A stretch of DNA of 64,000 nt from Streptomyces sp. HNM0574 (GTDB taxonomy: Bacteria > Actinomycetota > Actinomycetes > Streptomycetales > Streptomycetaceae): contig NZ_JAASAH010000004.1 in NCBI RefSeq assembly GCF_012726235.1, positions 372,001 through 436,000 on the forward strand, given 5' to 3'. Positions 1 through 8,846 of this stretch are shown piece after piece. The stretch's first letter is position 1. Each line of letters starts with the position of its first letter. The notes beneath the pieces are model-generated. The model was not told the DNA's origin. It worked only from the letters and a program-made list of their open reading frames with translations, and searched no databases. Position numbers and translations under genes: made by a program.

Positions 1-24
1 GCGCGTCGACCGCGGGGAGGCACC

Positions 25-1443
25 GTGCTCATCAGCAGCGCAGCAGGCACCGGCCGCACGCAGGACGCCGACGTCGTCGTGGTGGGCGCGGGGGTGTCCG
101 GGCTCGCGGCGGCGCACCATCTGGCCCGCGCCGGGGTGCGGGTCCTCGTCCTGGAGGCGGAGGACCGTACCGGCGGGCGGATGGCGACCGACGGCGTCGA
201 CGGCTACCGGCTGGACCGCGGCGGCCAGTTGCTCTGTCCCGACTGGCCGGAGCTGGCCCGGCTGCCGGCGCTCGCCCCGCTCGCGCTGCGGCCGTTCGCG
301 CCGGGCGCGCTGCTGCGGGCCGGGGAGCGCACCTACCGGGTGGGCGATCTGCGCCACCCGGGGCTGCCGGGCCGTCCGGCGGGCGGGGGGCGTGCGCCGG
401 TGCCGGGCCAGGCCGCGCGGGGCGAGCGGGTGCAGCGGGGTTTCGGGGCCGCCCGTGCGCAGGCGACGGCGCGGACCCGGTGGGCGATGACGGGCGCGCT
501 GGACGTGGTCCGGCTGCGGACGGCGCTGACCCGGTTCGCGGCGACCTCGCCGCAGCGGCTGCTGTCCCGGCCCGAACTCCCGGCGGGGCAGGCGCTGTCG
601 GCGCGGGGGCACAGCGTGCACATGGTCGAGCCGCTGATCCGTCCGCTGCTCGCGGCGCTGCTGTCCGACCCGGGTCTGACGACGTCGAGCCGGATCGCCG
701 ACGTGACCCTGCGCGGCTTCGTCCGCGCGGGCCTGTGCCTGCCGGCGGGCGGGCTCGACGCCGTGCCCCGGCTGCTGGCCGGGGCGCTGCCGGAGGGCAC
801 GGTGCGGACGGGGGTGCGGGTGACGGCGGTGACCACGAACAGCGTGACGACCGAGGAGCACGGGGTGCTCTCCTGCCGTGCCGTGGTCATCGCGACGGGG
901 GCGCGCGCCGCCGCCGGGCTGCTGCCGGGGCTGCGCGTCCCGGACTTCCATCCGGTGACGGTGCTGCACCACGCGGCCGACGAACCGCCGCTGCTGTCCC
1001 CGGCGTTGGTGGTGGAGGGCGGGACGCGGCGCGGTCCCGTCTCGCACACCTGGGTGGCCTCCGCCGTCGATCCGACCCGGTCCCGGCCGGGGCTGCCGCT
1101 GGTGACCTCGGTGGTGCTGGGCGCGGCCGCCGGTGATCCGCCGTCGGTGCTCGACAAGGCGGCCCGGGCCCAGCTCGGGGCGCTGTACGGGGCGTCGGCG
1201 GAGCGCTGGTCGCTGCTGTCGGCGACGCGTGACGACTGCGCGGTACCGGCGATGCCGGCGCCGCACGACGTACGGCGTCCGGTGCGGGTTCTGTCGGGTC
1301 TCTACGTATGCGGGGACCACCGGGACACGAGTACGGCGCAGGGTGCGCTGACCTCGGCGCGGCGGGCGGCGCAGGAGGTGCTGCGGGACTTCGGGCTGCC
1401 GCTGCCCACTCCGGGAGGCCGGGCCGAGAGGGCTGCGGCCTGA
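25..1443 (+). CDS. FAD-dependent oxidoreductase (phytoene desaturase / amine oxidase-like)
   Basis: A 472-residue flavoprotein. The N-terminus has a dinucleotide-binding VVVGAGVSGLAAA motif (about residues 18-30), followed by the E-x-x-x-x-x-GGR motif typical of the phytoene desaturase/protoporphyrinogen oxidase/amine oxidase fold. The C-terminus has the matching FAD-contact segment (LYVCGDHRDTSTAQGA). GTG start at 25 follows a GGGGAGG ribosome site at about 14-20. The substrate cannot be read from sequence. A low-complexity Gly/Arg/Pro stretch around residues 110-150 is unusual for the family. Family call is firm, exact reaction unknown. Confidence 0.8.
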   Translation: MLISSAAGTGRTQDADVVVVGAGVSGLAAAHHLARAGVRVLVLEAEDRTGGRMATDGVDGYRLDRGGQLLCPDWPELARLPALAPLALRPFAPGALLRAGERTYRVGDLRHPGLPGRPAGGGRAPVPGQAARGERVQRGFGAARAQATARTRWAMTGALDVVRLRTALTRFAATSPQRLLSRPELPAGQALSARGHSVHMVEPLIRPLLAALLSDPGLTTSSRIADVTLRGFVRAGLCLPAGGLDAVPRLLAGALPEGTVRTGVRVTAVTTNSVTTEEHGVLSCRAVVIATGARAAAGLLPGLRVPDFHPVTVLHHAADEPPLLSPALVVEGGTRRGPVSHTWVASAVDPTRSRPGLPLVTSVVLGAAAGDPPSVLDKAARAQLGALYGASAERWSLLSATRDDCAVPAMPAPHDVRRPVRVLSGLYVCGDHRDTSTAQGALTSARRAAQEVLRDFGLPLPTPGGRAERAAA

Positions 1444-1585
1444 GCCGGGGAACGGGCTCACCACGCACCCCAGGAGAATCGAACACCTCTCCCAACTCCC
1501 CTTTTCACCAGGGAGTTTTGTCAGTGGTGGCCAGTAAGGTGGATACCGAACCGCTTGGGGTTCCGATTCTTGAGGAGGTCCGCCG

Positions 1586-1924
1586 ATGACCGCTGCCCGC
1601 ACCCTGACAGCACCGAGGACAGCTCCCCGCACGTCCGGCTCCGCCCCGTCCCGCGCCCGCGCGGGTGCCCAGCGTCCGCTGCCCGGCATGTCCGTACTGC
1701 CGGTTCTCCCGAAGAAGCCGCTCCCGGCCGGAATGCCGCGCGAGTGGTACGAATCCCACAACCGCAGGCTGAAGGCGATGCGGATCGCCATCGCCCTGCT
1801 CGACTCCGGCGTCTACACCCCGTACCAGGCGCGCAACCGCGCGATACGCCGGGCCGCGGCCCGGATCGGCGTGCGTCCGCCGTCCAACACCACGTGCCGG
1901 ATGGTCCGTTCACTGCTGCCGTGA
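1586..1924 (+). CDS. Small conserved hypothetical protein
   Basis: A 112-residue basic protein with a strong ribosome site (GAGGAGG at 1572-1578) and an ATG start. The first 45 residues are Ala/Arg/Thr/Pro-rich and probably disordered. The C-terminal two thirds (from about PREWYESHNRRLKAMRIAIALL) looks helical and basic, ending in RMVRSLLP. Such a layout suits a small nucleic-acid or protein binding module, but I do not recognise a named family. It is a stand-alone gene just upstream of the cobalamin riboswitch. Confidence 0.6.
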   Translation: MTAARTLTAPRTAPRTSGSAPSRARAGAQRPLPGMSVLPVLPKKPLPAGMPREWYESHNRRLKAMRIAIALLDSGVYTPYQARNRAIRRAAARIGVRPPSNTTCRMVRSLLP

Positions 1925-2024
1925 CACCTCCTCCACGACAGTCCGGGGTCCCGTCGCCCGCCGGGGCGACGGGACCCCGTCCGTCCTCTTCGGGGCCGCT
2001 CGGCCCGGAGGGCCCTGTTCAGCC

Positions 2025-2192
2025 CTGTGGTAGCTTGCGCAGGCCAGCCGACCCCACGGGGCCAGGGAATCCGGTGCGAGACCGGAACTGACGCGCAGCG
2101 GTGAGGGCGAGCGGACGGGCACACGCCACTGGAGCAGCTCCGGGAAGGCGTCCGGCCGCGACGACCCCGAGTCCGAAGACCTGCTGGCACCG
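2025..2192 (+). promoter_or_regulatory. Cobalamin riboswitch upstream of the btuFCD-type operon
   Basis: The 1925-2263 gap holds a B12-sensing aptamer. Visible conserved parts are the core GGGAATCCGGTG-cGA-gaCCGG with CGCGCAGCGGTGAGG (about 2064-2107), the CACTGG...GGGAAGGCGTC segment (about 2127-2153), and the terminal GAGTCCGAAGACCTGC (about 2169-2184). The start of btuF is about 70 nt further on, so B12 binding probably represses translation or transcription of the uptake operon. Boundaries are estimated by eye. Confidence 0.9.
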
Positions 2193-2263
2193 CCGTCCGG
2201 GCAGTACGGGCGGCGCACGACGCCGGGCTTCGCGAACGAGCCTCCGACGGAGAAGGACCACCT

Positions 2264-3331
2264 GTGGCCGCGTACCCCCTGTCATGCCGCCCGTCACGCG
2301 CGATACGCGGAGCCGTCGTGGCCCTCGCCTCGACGCTGCTTCTCACCTCGTGCGGCTCCGGCGGCACGGGCCGGGACGGCGGCACGGACGGTGGCGGCGG
2401 TGCGGCGGCTGGTTACCCGAAGACGCTGCGCAACTGCGGGCAGAAGGTCACGGTCGAGGCGCCGCCGAAGCGCGCGGTCTCCCTCAACCAGGGCACGACC
2501 GAGATCATGCTCTCCCTCGGCCTCGCCGACCGGATGAGCGGCACCGCCACCTGGACCGACCCGGTGATGAAGGGCCTCGGCAAGGAGAACGCGAAGGTGG
2601 AGCGGCTGGCCGACAACGGCCCCTCCTTCGAGCGCGTCCTGGAGGAGGAACCGGACTTCGTGGCCTCGTCCTTCGAGGCCACCCTCGGCAAGGGCGGCGT
2701 CGCCCCGCGCGAGGACTTCGAAGAACTCGGCGTCTCCACCTACCTCTCCCCCACCGACTGCAACAAGGCCGAGGGCAGCAACGGCGACGGCGCCCGCGAG
2801 AAGCCCCTCACCCTGGACACCGTGTACGGCGAAATCCGGGACCTGGCAGAGGTGTTCGGGGTGGAGGAGCGCGGCGAGAAGCTCGTCGCGCGGCTGAAGG
2901 AACGCACCCGCGAGGCCACGGAGGACGTGGACGCATCCGACGCCCGCCTCATGTACTGGTTCGCCAACTCCCGCTCGCCGTACCTCGCCGGATGCTGCGG
3001 CGCCCCCGGGGTCATCACCAAGGCCGTCGGGGCGAAGAACGTCTTCGACGACACGCACGACGAGTGGCCGCAGATCGGCTGGGAGAAGGTCGCCGACCGG
3101 AACCCGGACGTGATCGTCCTCGGTGATCTGACCCGCAGGAGCGAGACGGCGGAGACCGCCCGCGCGAAGATCGAGTGGCTGGAGTCGAACCCGGTCACGC
3201 GCGAGATGCGGGCCGTGAAGAAGAAGCGGTACGTCCTGCTCAGCGGACAGGCGATGAACCCGTCCCTCCGCACCGTCGAGGGCATCGAGGAAGTCGCCCG
3301 GAAGCTGGACGAGTTCGGGCTCACGAAGTGA
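2264..3331 (+). CDS. btuF: Cobalamin-type ABC transporter substrate-binding lipoprotein
   Basis: A 355-residue periplasmic-binding-type protein (BtuF/FecB fold). The signal sequence ends in a lipobox LTSC with Cys30 as the lipidated residue, so it should be anchored on the outer face of the membrane. The GTG start at 2264 follows AGAAGGA. The mature part begins CGQKVTVEAPPKRAVSLNQGTTEIML, the usual opening of this family. The fold is shared by siderophore and B12 binders. The upstream cobalamin riboswitch is what points to a corrinoid, or possibly cobinamide, substrate. It overlaps the permease gene by 4 nt. Confidence 0.85.
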   Translation: MAAYPLSCRPSRAIRGAVVALASTLLLTSCGSGGTGRDGGTDGGGGAAAGYPKTLRNCGQKVTVEAPPKRAVSLNQGTTEIMLSLGLADRMSGTATWTDPVMKGLGKENAKVERLADNGPSFERVLEEEPDFVASSFEATLGKGGVAPREDFEELGVSTYLSPTDCNKAEGSNGDGAREKPLTLDTVYGEIRDLAEVFGVEERGEKLVARLKERTREATEDVDASDARLMYWFANSRSPYLAGCCGAPGVITKAVGAKNVFDDTHDEWPQIGWEKVADRNPDVIVLGDLTRRSETAETARAKIEWLESNPVTREMRAVKKKRYVLLSGQAMNPSLRTVEGIEEVARKLDEFGLTK

Positions 3332-4407
3332 CGGCGCGGCCGGAGGCCGGGCGGGGAAGCCGGTTCGCCCAGGCCGGGCGGTCCCCGGGCCGGGGGCCCG
3401 GGCGCCTCGCGGCGCTGGGGGGCGGCGGGCTGCTTCTGCTGGTGCTGTCCGTCGCCGTCGCGATCACCATCGGGCCGGCAGAGCTGGCGGTCGGGGACGT
3501 CTTCCGCGTCGTCGCCGGAAAGCTGAGCGGCACCGAGACCGGGCTGACCGCGATCCGGGAGGGCATCGTCTGGGAGCTGCGGCTGCCCCGGACCGCGGCC
3601 GCCGCCGTCTGCGGCGCCGGGCTCGCGCTCTGCGGGGCGGTGCTCCAGTCCCTGCTGCGCAACCCGCTGGCCGACCCGTTCGTCCTCGGGGTCTCCTCGG
3701 GGGCCTCGACGGGCGCGGTCACGGTCGTCGTGCTCGGGGTCGGCGGGGGCGCGGTGTCGCTGTCGGCGGGCGCGTTCGCGGGCGCCGTCGTCTCGTTCGG
3801 GCTCGTCCTGCTGCTGGCGCAGATCTCGGGCGGCACCACGGACCGGGTGCTGCTCTCCGGTATCGCCGGGATGCAACTGTTCTCCGCGCTGACCTCCTTC
3901 ATCGTGCTCACCTCCGCCGATGCCGAGCAGACCCGCGGCGTGCTGTTCTGGCTGCTGGGTTCGCTCTCCGGCGCGGGCTGGGGTGAAGTGGCGCTGTGCG
4001 CCGGGGTACTGGCCGCCGTCCTGGTGACGTGCCTGGCCCGTGCCGACGCCCTCGACGCCTTCGCCTTCGGGCCCGAGGCGGCCGCGGCGCTCGGCGTCTC
4101 CGTGCGCCGCGTCCGGCTGCTCCTGCTGCTGGTGACCGCGCTGCTCACCGCCGTGCTGGTCAGTGTGGCGGGCGCGATCGGCTTCGTCGGCCTGGTGCTG
4201 CCGCACGCGGCGCGCGCGGTCTCCGGCTCGGGGCACCGGCGGCTGCTGCCGACCGCCGCGCTGGCCGGGGCGGTGTTCCTGGTGTGGGTGGACACGGCGG
4301 CCCGGACGCTGCTGGACCCGCGGGAAATCCCCGTCGGGGTGGCCACGTCACTGATCGGCGTGCCCGCCTTCGTACTGATCCTGCACCGCAGCCGGAGCGT
4401 CCGGTGA
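3328..4407 (+). CDS. btuC: Cobalamin-type ABC transporter permease
   Basis: A 359-residue integral membrane permease of the FecCD/BtuC family. It is highly hydrophobic with about ten predicted helices and carries the typical LRLPRTAAAAVCGAGLALCGAVLQ segment and the LLRNPLADPFVLGVSSGA cytoplasmic loop that meets the ATPase. The GTG start lies inside the previous stop (GTGA overlap), implying translational coupling. Upstream in-frame codons exist within btuF but would only lengthen the cytoplasmic tail. Confidence 0.88.
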   Translation: MTARPEAGRGSRFAQAGRSPGRGPGRLAALGGGGLLLLVLSVAVAITIGPAELAVGDVFRVVAGKLSGTETGLTAIREGIVWELRLPRTAAAAVCGAGLALCGAVLQSLLRNPLADPFVLGVSSGASTGAVTVVVLGVGGGAVSLSAGAFAGAVVSFGLVLLLAQISGGTTDRVLLSGIAGMQLFSALTSFIVLTSADAEQTRGVLFWLLGSLSGAGWGEVALCAGVLAAVLVTCLARADALDAFAFGPEAAAALGVSVRRVRLLLLLVTALLTAVLVSVAGAIGFVGLVLPHAARAVSGSGHRRLLPTAALAGAVFLVWVDTAARTLLDPREIPVGVATSLIGVPAFVLILHRSRSVR

Positions 4408-5255
4408 CGGCCGGGCGGGAGGGCACGAGGGTGCCCGAGGACGTGAGGGGCGCGGCCGAGGAGGCCGCCGACGGGGAGAAGCGCGTGGGTCTGTGTGCCG
4501 AGAACGTGTCCTGGAGCGCCGGCGGCCGGCTCGTCGTGCAGGACGTCAGCCTGCGTCCGCGCCCCGGTGAAACCGTCGGCCTGCTCGGGCCGAACGGCTC
4601 CGGCAAGTCCACGCTGCTGCGGCTGCTGGCCGGTGTCCGCCCGGCGTCCTCCGGCGTGGTCAGGCTCGACGAGGTGCCGCTGGGCCGGCTGCGCCGCAAG
4701 GATGTCGCCCGCCGCGTCGCCGTCGTCGAGCAGACCGCCGAGACGGGGGCCGACCTGACGGTGGAGGACGTCGTACGCCTGGGCCGGATTCCGCACCGCG
4801 GCCCCTGGTCGGGTCCGGGCGCGGCGGACGAGGCGGCCGTCCGGCACGCCGTGCGGCGCACCCGCCTGGAGGACCGGCTCGGCCAGTCCTGGCACACGCT
4901 GTCCGGCGGCGAGCGGCAGCGGGTGCAGATCGCCCGCGCACTCGCGCAGGAGCCGGCCGAGCTGCTGCTGGACGAACCGACCAACCACCTCGACATCCAG
5001 CACCAGTTGGAGCTGCTGGCCCTGGTGGTGCGTACCCCGGTGACGAGCGTGATCGCCCTGCACGACCTCAACCTCGCCGCGATGTACTGCGACCACCTGG
5101 TGGTCCTGCGCGAGGGCCGGGTCGTGGCGGCGGGGACGCCCGGCGAGGTGCTCACCGAGGAGCTGATCGCCGACGTGTACGGCGTACGCGGCGTCGTCAC
5201 CCCGGACGGTCCTGGGGGGCGGCCGGCGGTGCGTTTCCTGCCGCTGGAGCCGTGA
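4404..5255 (+). CDS. btuD: Cobalamin-type ABC transporter ATP-binding protein
   Basis: A 283-residue ABC ATPase with Walker A GPNGSGKST, signature LSGGERQRV, Walker B LLLDEPTNHLD and the H-loop histidine in VIALHDLNLAAM. It is the energising subunit for the two preceding genes. The GTG start overlaps the btuC stop (GTGA). About 25 low-complexity charged residues precede the domain, so a later GTG (4431 or 4443) is possible. Two strong hairpins follow the stop. Confidence 0.87.
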   Translation: MTAGREGTRVPEDVRGAAEEAADGEKRVGLCAENVSWSAGGRLVVQDVSLRPRPGETVGLLGPNGSGKSTLLRLLAGVRPASSGVVRLDEVPLGRLRRKDVARRVAVVEQTAETGADLTVEDVVRLGRIPHRGPWSGPGAADEAAVRHAVRRTRLEDRLGQSWHTLSGGERQRVQIARALAQEPAELLLDEPTNHLDIQHQLELLALVVRTPVTSVIALHDLNLAAMYCDHLVVLREGRVVAAGTPGEVLTEELIADVYGVRGVVTPDGPGGRPAVRFLPLEP

Positions 5256-5307
5256 GCCGGCGCTCCGGTGACGGCCTGCGGGCCCGCGCGTGCCCCGCAC
5301 CGAAGTG

Positions 5308-5345
5308 CCCGCCGCGGACGGGTGGAGTAGGCCGTCCGCGGCGGG
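5308..5345 (+). terminator. Hairpin terminator downstream of btuD
   Basis: Perfect 14-bp inverted repeat (arms 5308-5321 and 5332-5345) with a 10-nt loop, 52 nt after the btuD stop. There is no T-tract, as is common in Streptomyces. Confidence 0.75.
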
Positions 5346-5400
5346 AAGCGGACCGGATCGGTCCGGTCACATGGACCGACCGGGTTCACGGTCCGTGGGC

Positions 5401-5436
5401 GGGGCCGGGCGCCAGGCCACCTGCGCGCCCGGCCCC
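5401..5436 (-). terminator. Hairpin terminator downstream of metE
   Basis: Perfect 12-bp inverted repeat (arms 5401-5412 and 5425-5436) with a 12-nt loop, 46 nt past the metE stop on the minus strand. With the hairpin at 5308-5345 it separates the convergent btu and metE units. Confidence 0.7.
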
Positions 5437-5482
5437 GCTGTCCGGCGGCGTACGGGGTCAACTCCCGTACGCCCGGCCGTCG

Positions 5483-7801
5483 TTACGCGTTCGGCAGTCC
5501 GGCGCGTACCGCGCGGGCCGCCTCGACGAGGTGCTGGAGCGAGGTGCGGACCTCGGCCCAGCCGCGGGTCTTCAGACCGCAGTCCGGGTTGACCCACAGC
5601 CGCTCCGGCGGCACCGACTTCAGGCCCTTGCGCAGCAGCGAGGCGACCTCGTCCGCGTCGGGGACGCGCGGCGAGTGGATGTCGTACACCCCGGGCCCGA
5701 CCTCGTTCGGGTAGCCGGCGGCGGCGAGTTCGTCCGCGACCTGCATGTGCGAGCGGGCCGCCTCCAGGCTGATCACATCCGCGTCGAGGGCGACGATCGC
5801 GGAGACGATGTCGCCGAACTCGGCGTAGCACATGTGGGTGTGGATCTGGGTGTCGGCGCGTACCCCGCTGGTGCTGATCCGGAACGACTCCGTCGCCCAG
5901 TCCAGGTACTCCTGCCGGTCCGCCGCGCGTAGCGGCAGCGTCTCGCGCAGCGCGGGCTCGTCCACCTGGATCACCGAAGTACCGGCGGCCTCCAGGTCGT
6001 TCACCTCGTCCCGCAGCGCGAGGGCCACCTGCCGCGCCGTCTCGCCCAGCGGCTGGTCGTCGCGGACGAAGGACCAGGCGAGCATGGTGACGGGCCCGGT
6101 CAGCATGCCCTTCACCGGCCGCTCGGTCTGGGCCTGCGCGTACGTCGTCCACTCCCGCGTCATCGGCTCGGGGCGCGAGATGTCACCGGCGAGGATCGGC
6201 GGGCGCACGTAGCGGGTGCCGTACGACTGGACCCAGCCGTGCTGGGTGGCCACGTAGCCGGACAGCTGCTCGGCGAAGTACTGCACCATGTCGTTGCGTT
6301 CGGGCTCGCCGTGCACCAGGACGTCGATGCCGGCCTCCTCCTGGAAGCGGAGGACCTCGCGGATCTCGGCGGCGATCCGCTCGTCGTACGCCTTCGCGTC
6401 GATCCGGCCCCTGCGCAGGTCGGCGCGGGCCGTGCGGAGCTCCGTGGTCTGCGGGAAGGAGCCGATCGTGGTGGTCGGCAGCAGCGGCAGCCCGAGCCGC
6501 TTCCGCTGCGCGGCGGCCCGCTCCTCGTACGGCTGCGCGCGCCGCGCGTCCGCCTCGGTGACGGCGGCGGCACGGGCGCGGACGGCCGGGTCGCGGGTGA
6601 GCGAGGAGGTGGCGCGGCCCTCCAGCGCGGCCCGGTTGGCGGTCAGCTGGCCGCTGATCGCGTCGGTTCCGTGGCTCAGGCCGCGGGCCAGCGCGACGAC
6701 CTCGTCGGTCTTCTGCCGGGCGAAGGCCAGCCAGCGGGCGATCTGCGGATCGACGTCCCGCTCGGCGGCCGCGTCGAGCGGCACGTGCAGCAGCGAGCAG
6801 GACGGGGCGACGTCGACGCTCCCGGCGAGGCCGAGCAGCGACGCCAGGGTGGCGAGCGACTTCTCCAGGTGGTTGATCCACACGTTGCGGCCGTCGACGA
6901 CCCCGGCCACCAGCCGCTTGCCGGGCAGGCCGCCGGCCTTGGCCAGGTCGTCGAGGTTCGCGGCGGCGGAGCCGGTGAAGTCCAGCGCGAGCCCCTCGAC
7001 GGGCGACTTGGCGAGCACCGGGAGCGCCTCGCCGAGCCGGTCGAAGTAGCTCGCGACGAGGAGCTTCGGCCGGTCCTTGACGGAGCCCAGCTCGCGGAAC
7101 GCCCGCTCGGCGGCGTTGAGTTCGGCGCGGGTGCGGTCCTGCACCAGGGCCGGCTCGTCCAGCTGCACCCACTCGGCGCCCGCGGCCCGCAGGTCGGCGA
7201 GGACCTCCGCGTACACCGGGAGCAGCCGGTCGAGCAGGGTCAGCGGCTCGAAGTCGGCGGCGACGCCCGGCGCGGGCTTGGCCAGCAGCAGATAGGTGAC
7301 GGGGCCGACGAGGACAGGCCGCGCGGTGTGTCCGGCCGCCACGGCCTCCTTGAGTTCGGCGACGGGCTTCGTGGAGTCGGCCGTGAACGTGGTGTCGGGG
7401 CCCAACTCCGGGACGAGATAGTGGTAGTTGGTGTCGAACCACTTGGTCATCTCCAGCGGCGCCACCTCCTGGGTGCCGCGCGCCATGGCGAAGTAGCCGT
7501 CCAGCTCGTCGGCCGCCACGGCGGCGCGGTGCCGCTCGGGGACGGCGCCGACCATCACGCTGGTGTCGAGGACGTGGTCGTAGAACGAGAAGTCGCCGGT
7601 GGGGACTTCGTGGACGCCGGCGTCGGCCAGGCGCTGCCAGTTCTCCCGGCGCAGACCTGCGGCCGTCTCCCGCAGGGACTCTGCGGTGACCCGGCCCTTC
7701 CAGTACCCCTCGACGGCCTTCTTCAACTCCCGGTTCGGGCCCTGACGGGGGTACCCGTAGACGGTGGCCCGGGCTGCCGCGGCTGCGGACTTGGCTGTCA
7801 C
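5483..7801 (-). CDS. metE: Cobalamin-independent methionine synthase
   Basis: A 772-residue protein that methylates homocysteine from methyltetrahydropteroyl-triglutamate. The zinc and thiolate site is intact: His656 and Cys658 (HTHMC), Glu680 (SLEAARS) and Cys741 (NPDCGLKTR). Their spacing matches E. coli MetE His641, Cys643, Glu665 and Cys726. Both halves of the duplicated barrel are present, so it is full length. The GTG start at 7801 follows GAAGGAG. A cobalamin riboswitch lies upstream, so the enzyme should be made only when B12 is short. Confidence 0.97.
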   Translation of the reverse strand: MTAKSAAAAARATVYGYPRQGPNRELKKAVEGYWKGRVTAESLRETAAGLRRENWQRLADAGVHEVPTGDFSFYDHVLDTSVMVGAVPERHRAAVAADELDGYFAMARGTQEVAPLEMTKWFDTNYHYLVPELGPDTTFTADSTKPVAELKEAVAAGHTARPVLVGPVTYLLLAKPAPGVAADFEPLTLLDRLLPVYAEVLADLRAAGAEWVQLDEPALVQDRTRAELNAAERAFRELGSVKDRPKLLVASYFDRLGEALPVLAKSPVEGLALDFTGSAAANLDDLAKAGGLPGKRLVAGVVDGRNVWINHLEKSLATLASLLGLAGSVDVAPSCSLLHVPLDAAAERDVDPQIARWLAFARQKTDEVVALARGLSHGTDAISGQLTANRAALEGRATSSLTRDPAVRARAAAVTEADARRAQPYEERAAAQRKRLGLPLLPTTTIGSFPQTTELRTARADLRRGRIDAKAYDERIAAEIREVLRFQEEAGIDVLVHGEPERNDMVQYFAEQLSGYVATQHGWVQSYGTRYVRPPILAGDISRPEPMTREWTTYAQAQTERPVKGMLTGPVTMLAWSFVRDDQPLGETARQVALALRDEVNDLEAAGTSVIQVDEPALRETLPLRAADRQEYLDWATESFRISTSGVRADTQIHTHMCYAEFGDIVSAIVALDADVISLEAARSHMQVADELAAAGYPNEVGPGVYDIHSPRVPDADEVASLLRKGLKSVPPERLWVNPDCGLKTRGWAEVRTSLQHLVEAARAVRAGLPNA

Positions 7802-7973
7802 TCAACTCTCCTTCGCGAGTCTCGTCAGCGACCCCGGGGACGAGGAGCGTGAGGAGACAGGAGAGGGACGTGACGCTGTGTGGGCCCGTTCTTCACGGAG
7901 CCCTGTGAGTCCCTGCCGCCGCCGACCCGCCCTCGAGGTCACCGAGATCACCACGCGCGATCGTCACGCGTGG

Positions 7974-8185
7974 ACAGCCGGCAGGTCTTCGGACTCACGG
8001 ACACACCGGGCTCACACCCGGCACCTACTGACCGTCGCTTCCCGGACCCCCGTACGGGGCCCAGTGCTCATGACGGCGGTCGTTTCCGCTCACCGCTGCG
8101 GGGCAGTTCCGGACTCACACCGGATTCCCTCTTACGACGCACCTGCCTGGCGGACAGGGCGAACCAGCTGCGGGGCTCACCTTAC
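7974..8185 (-). promoter_or_regulatory. Cobalamin riboswitch upstream of metE
   Basis: Read on the minus strand, the 7802-8486 gap contains GGGAATCCGGTGTGAGTCCGG, then CCCCGCAGCGGTGAGCGG, a CACTGGG...GGGAAGCGACG segment and a closing GAGTCCGAAGACCTGC. These are the conserved parts of the B12 aptamer. It ends about 170 nt before the metE start. The last 16 bases are identical to those closing the btuF riboswitch. No gene is seen in the rest of the gap (8186-8486), which should hold the metE promoter. Confidence 0.92.
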
Positions 8186-8486
8186 GCACGACCGCCGCCG
8201 GTGGAAACAGTGCCCATCTCACGTCACGGGGGCGTTTAGGCAGCCCGGGCCGGGGACAGTACCCGTGACCACGGTCCACGGCACCTCCGCGCTACAGGAC
8301 TTCACCTGAGGCGAGCGCCCGTTCCGCGCTGTCGATCCGCCCTTGTACGTGAGGACCTCGAACCGGTTCAGAGGGAGGTGTGGCCCGGCGGCTTCGGCCG
8401 GGTCTGAGCGCAGCCGCCGCCAGACGCGCGCCTGGACCCCGAACAGCCCAGCACATGAAGACAGTTGGCGTGTATACGGAGGGGAC

Positions 8487-8714
8487 TCACTCCCCCGGCA
8501 TAGGCGCAGGCTCCGCCGACGCCCTCCGCTCCGGCGTCCAGTAGTCCTCGGCCGAGCCCGGGTCCTGCTGCACATCGGAGCTGGAGGTGCCCGAGCCGGG
8601 GCCGGACGGGGCCGGGGAGTCGGCCGGGCCTCCGGCGCGGAGGGCGAGAACGGCGACGGCGGCGGCCACGACCGCGCCGAGGACGGCGAGCTTGCGTACG
8701 GACGGGCGCTTCAC
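8487..8714 (-). CDS. Small membrane-anchored or secreted protein with a YWTPERR tail
   Basis: A 75-residue protein with GTG start at 8714 and a good AGGAGG ribosome site. Residues 8-26 form one hydrophobic helix (signal or anchor), then a Ser/Gly/Pro-rich linker, and a C-terminus reading EDYWTPERRASAEPAPMPGE. The same YWTPERR-x-x-A-x-PAP motif occurs in the propeptide of the protease encoded immediately upstream on the same strand. A strong hairpin separates the two. Function unknown; possible companion, inhibitor or decoy of the protease. Confidence 0.6.
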   Translation of the reverse strand: MKRPSVRKLAVLGAVVAAAVAVLALRAGGPADSPAPSGPGSGTSSSDVQQDPGSAEDYWTPERRASAEPAPMPGE

Positions 8715-8789
8715 GGCGGCCTCCTGGGACGACGTCGGGCCTCGCGGAACCTCGTGCTGCTGCTGTGACGGGCTCGCGGGCCCGCCGGT

Positions 8790-8832
8790 TCCCCGGGGCC
8801 CGTGACCGGTCGACGGCCACGGGCCCCGGGGA
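8790..8832 (-). terminator. Hairpin terminator downstream of the protease gene
   Basis: Perfect 15-bp inverted repeat (arms 8790-8804 and 8818-8832) around a 13-nt loop, 15 nt past the protease stop on the minus strand. It should end the protease transcript before the small YWTPERR gene. Confidence 0.8.
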
Positions 8833-8846
8833 CGGAGGCGACCCCG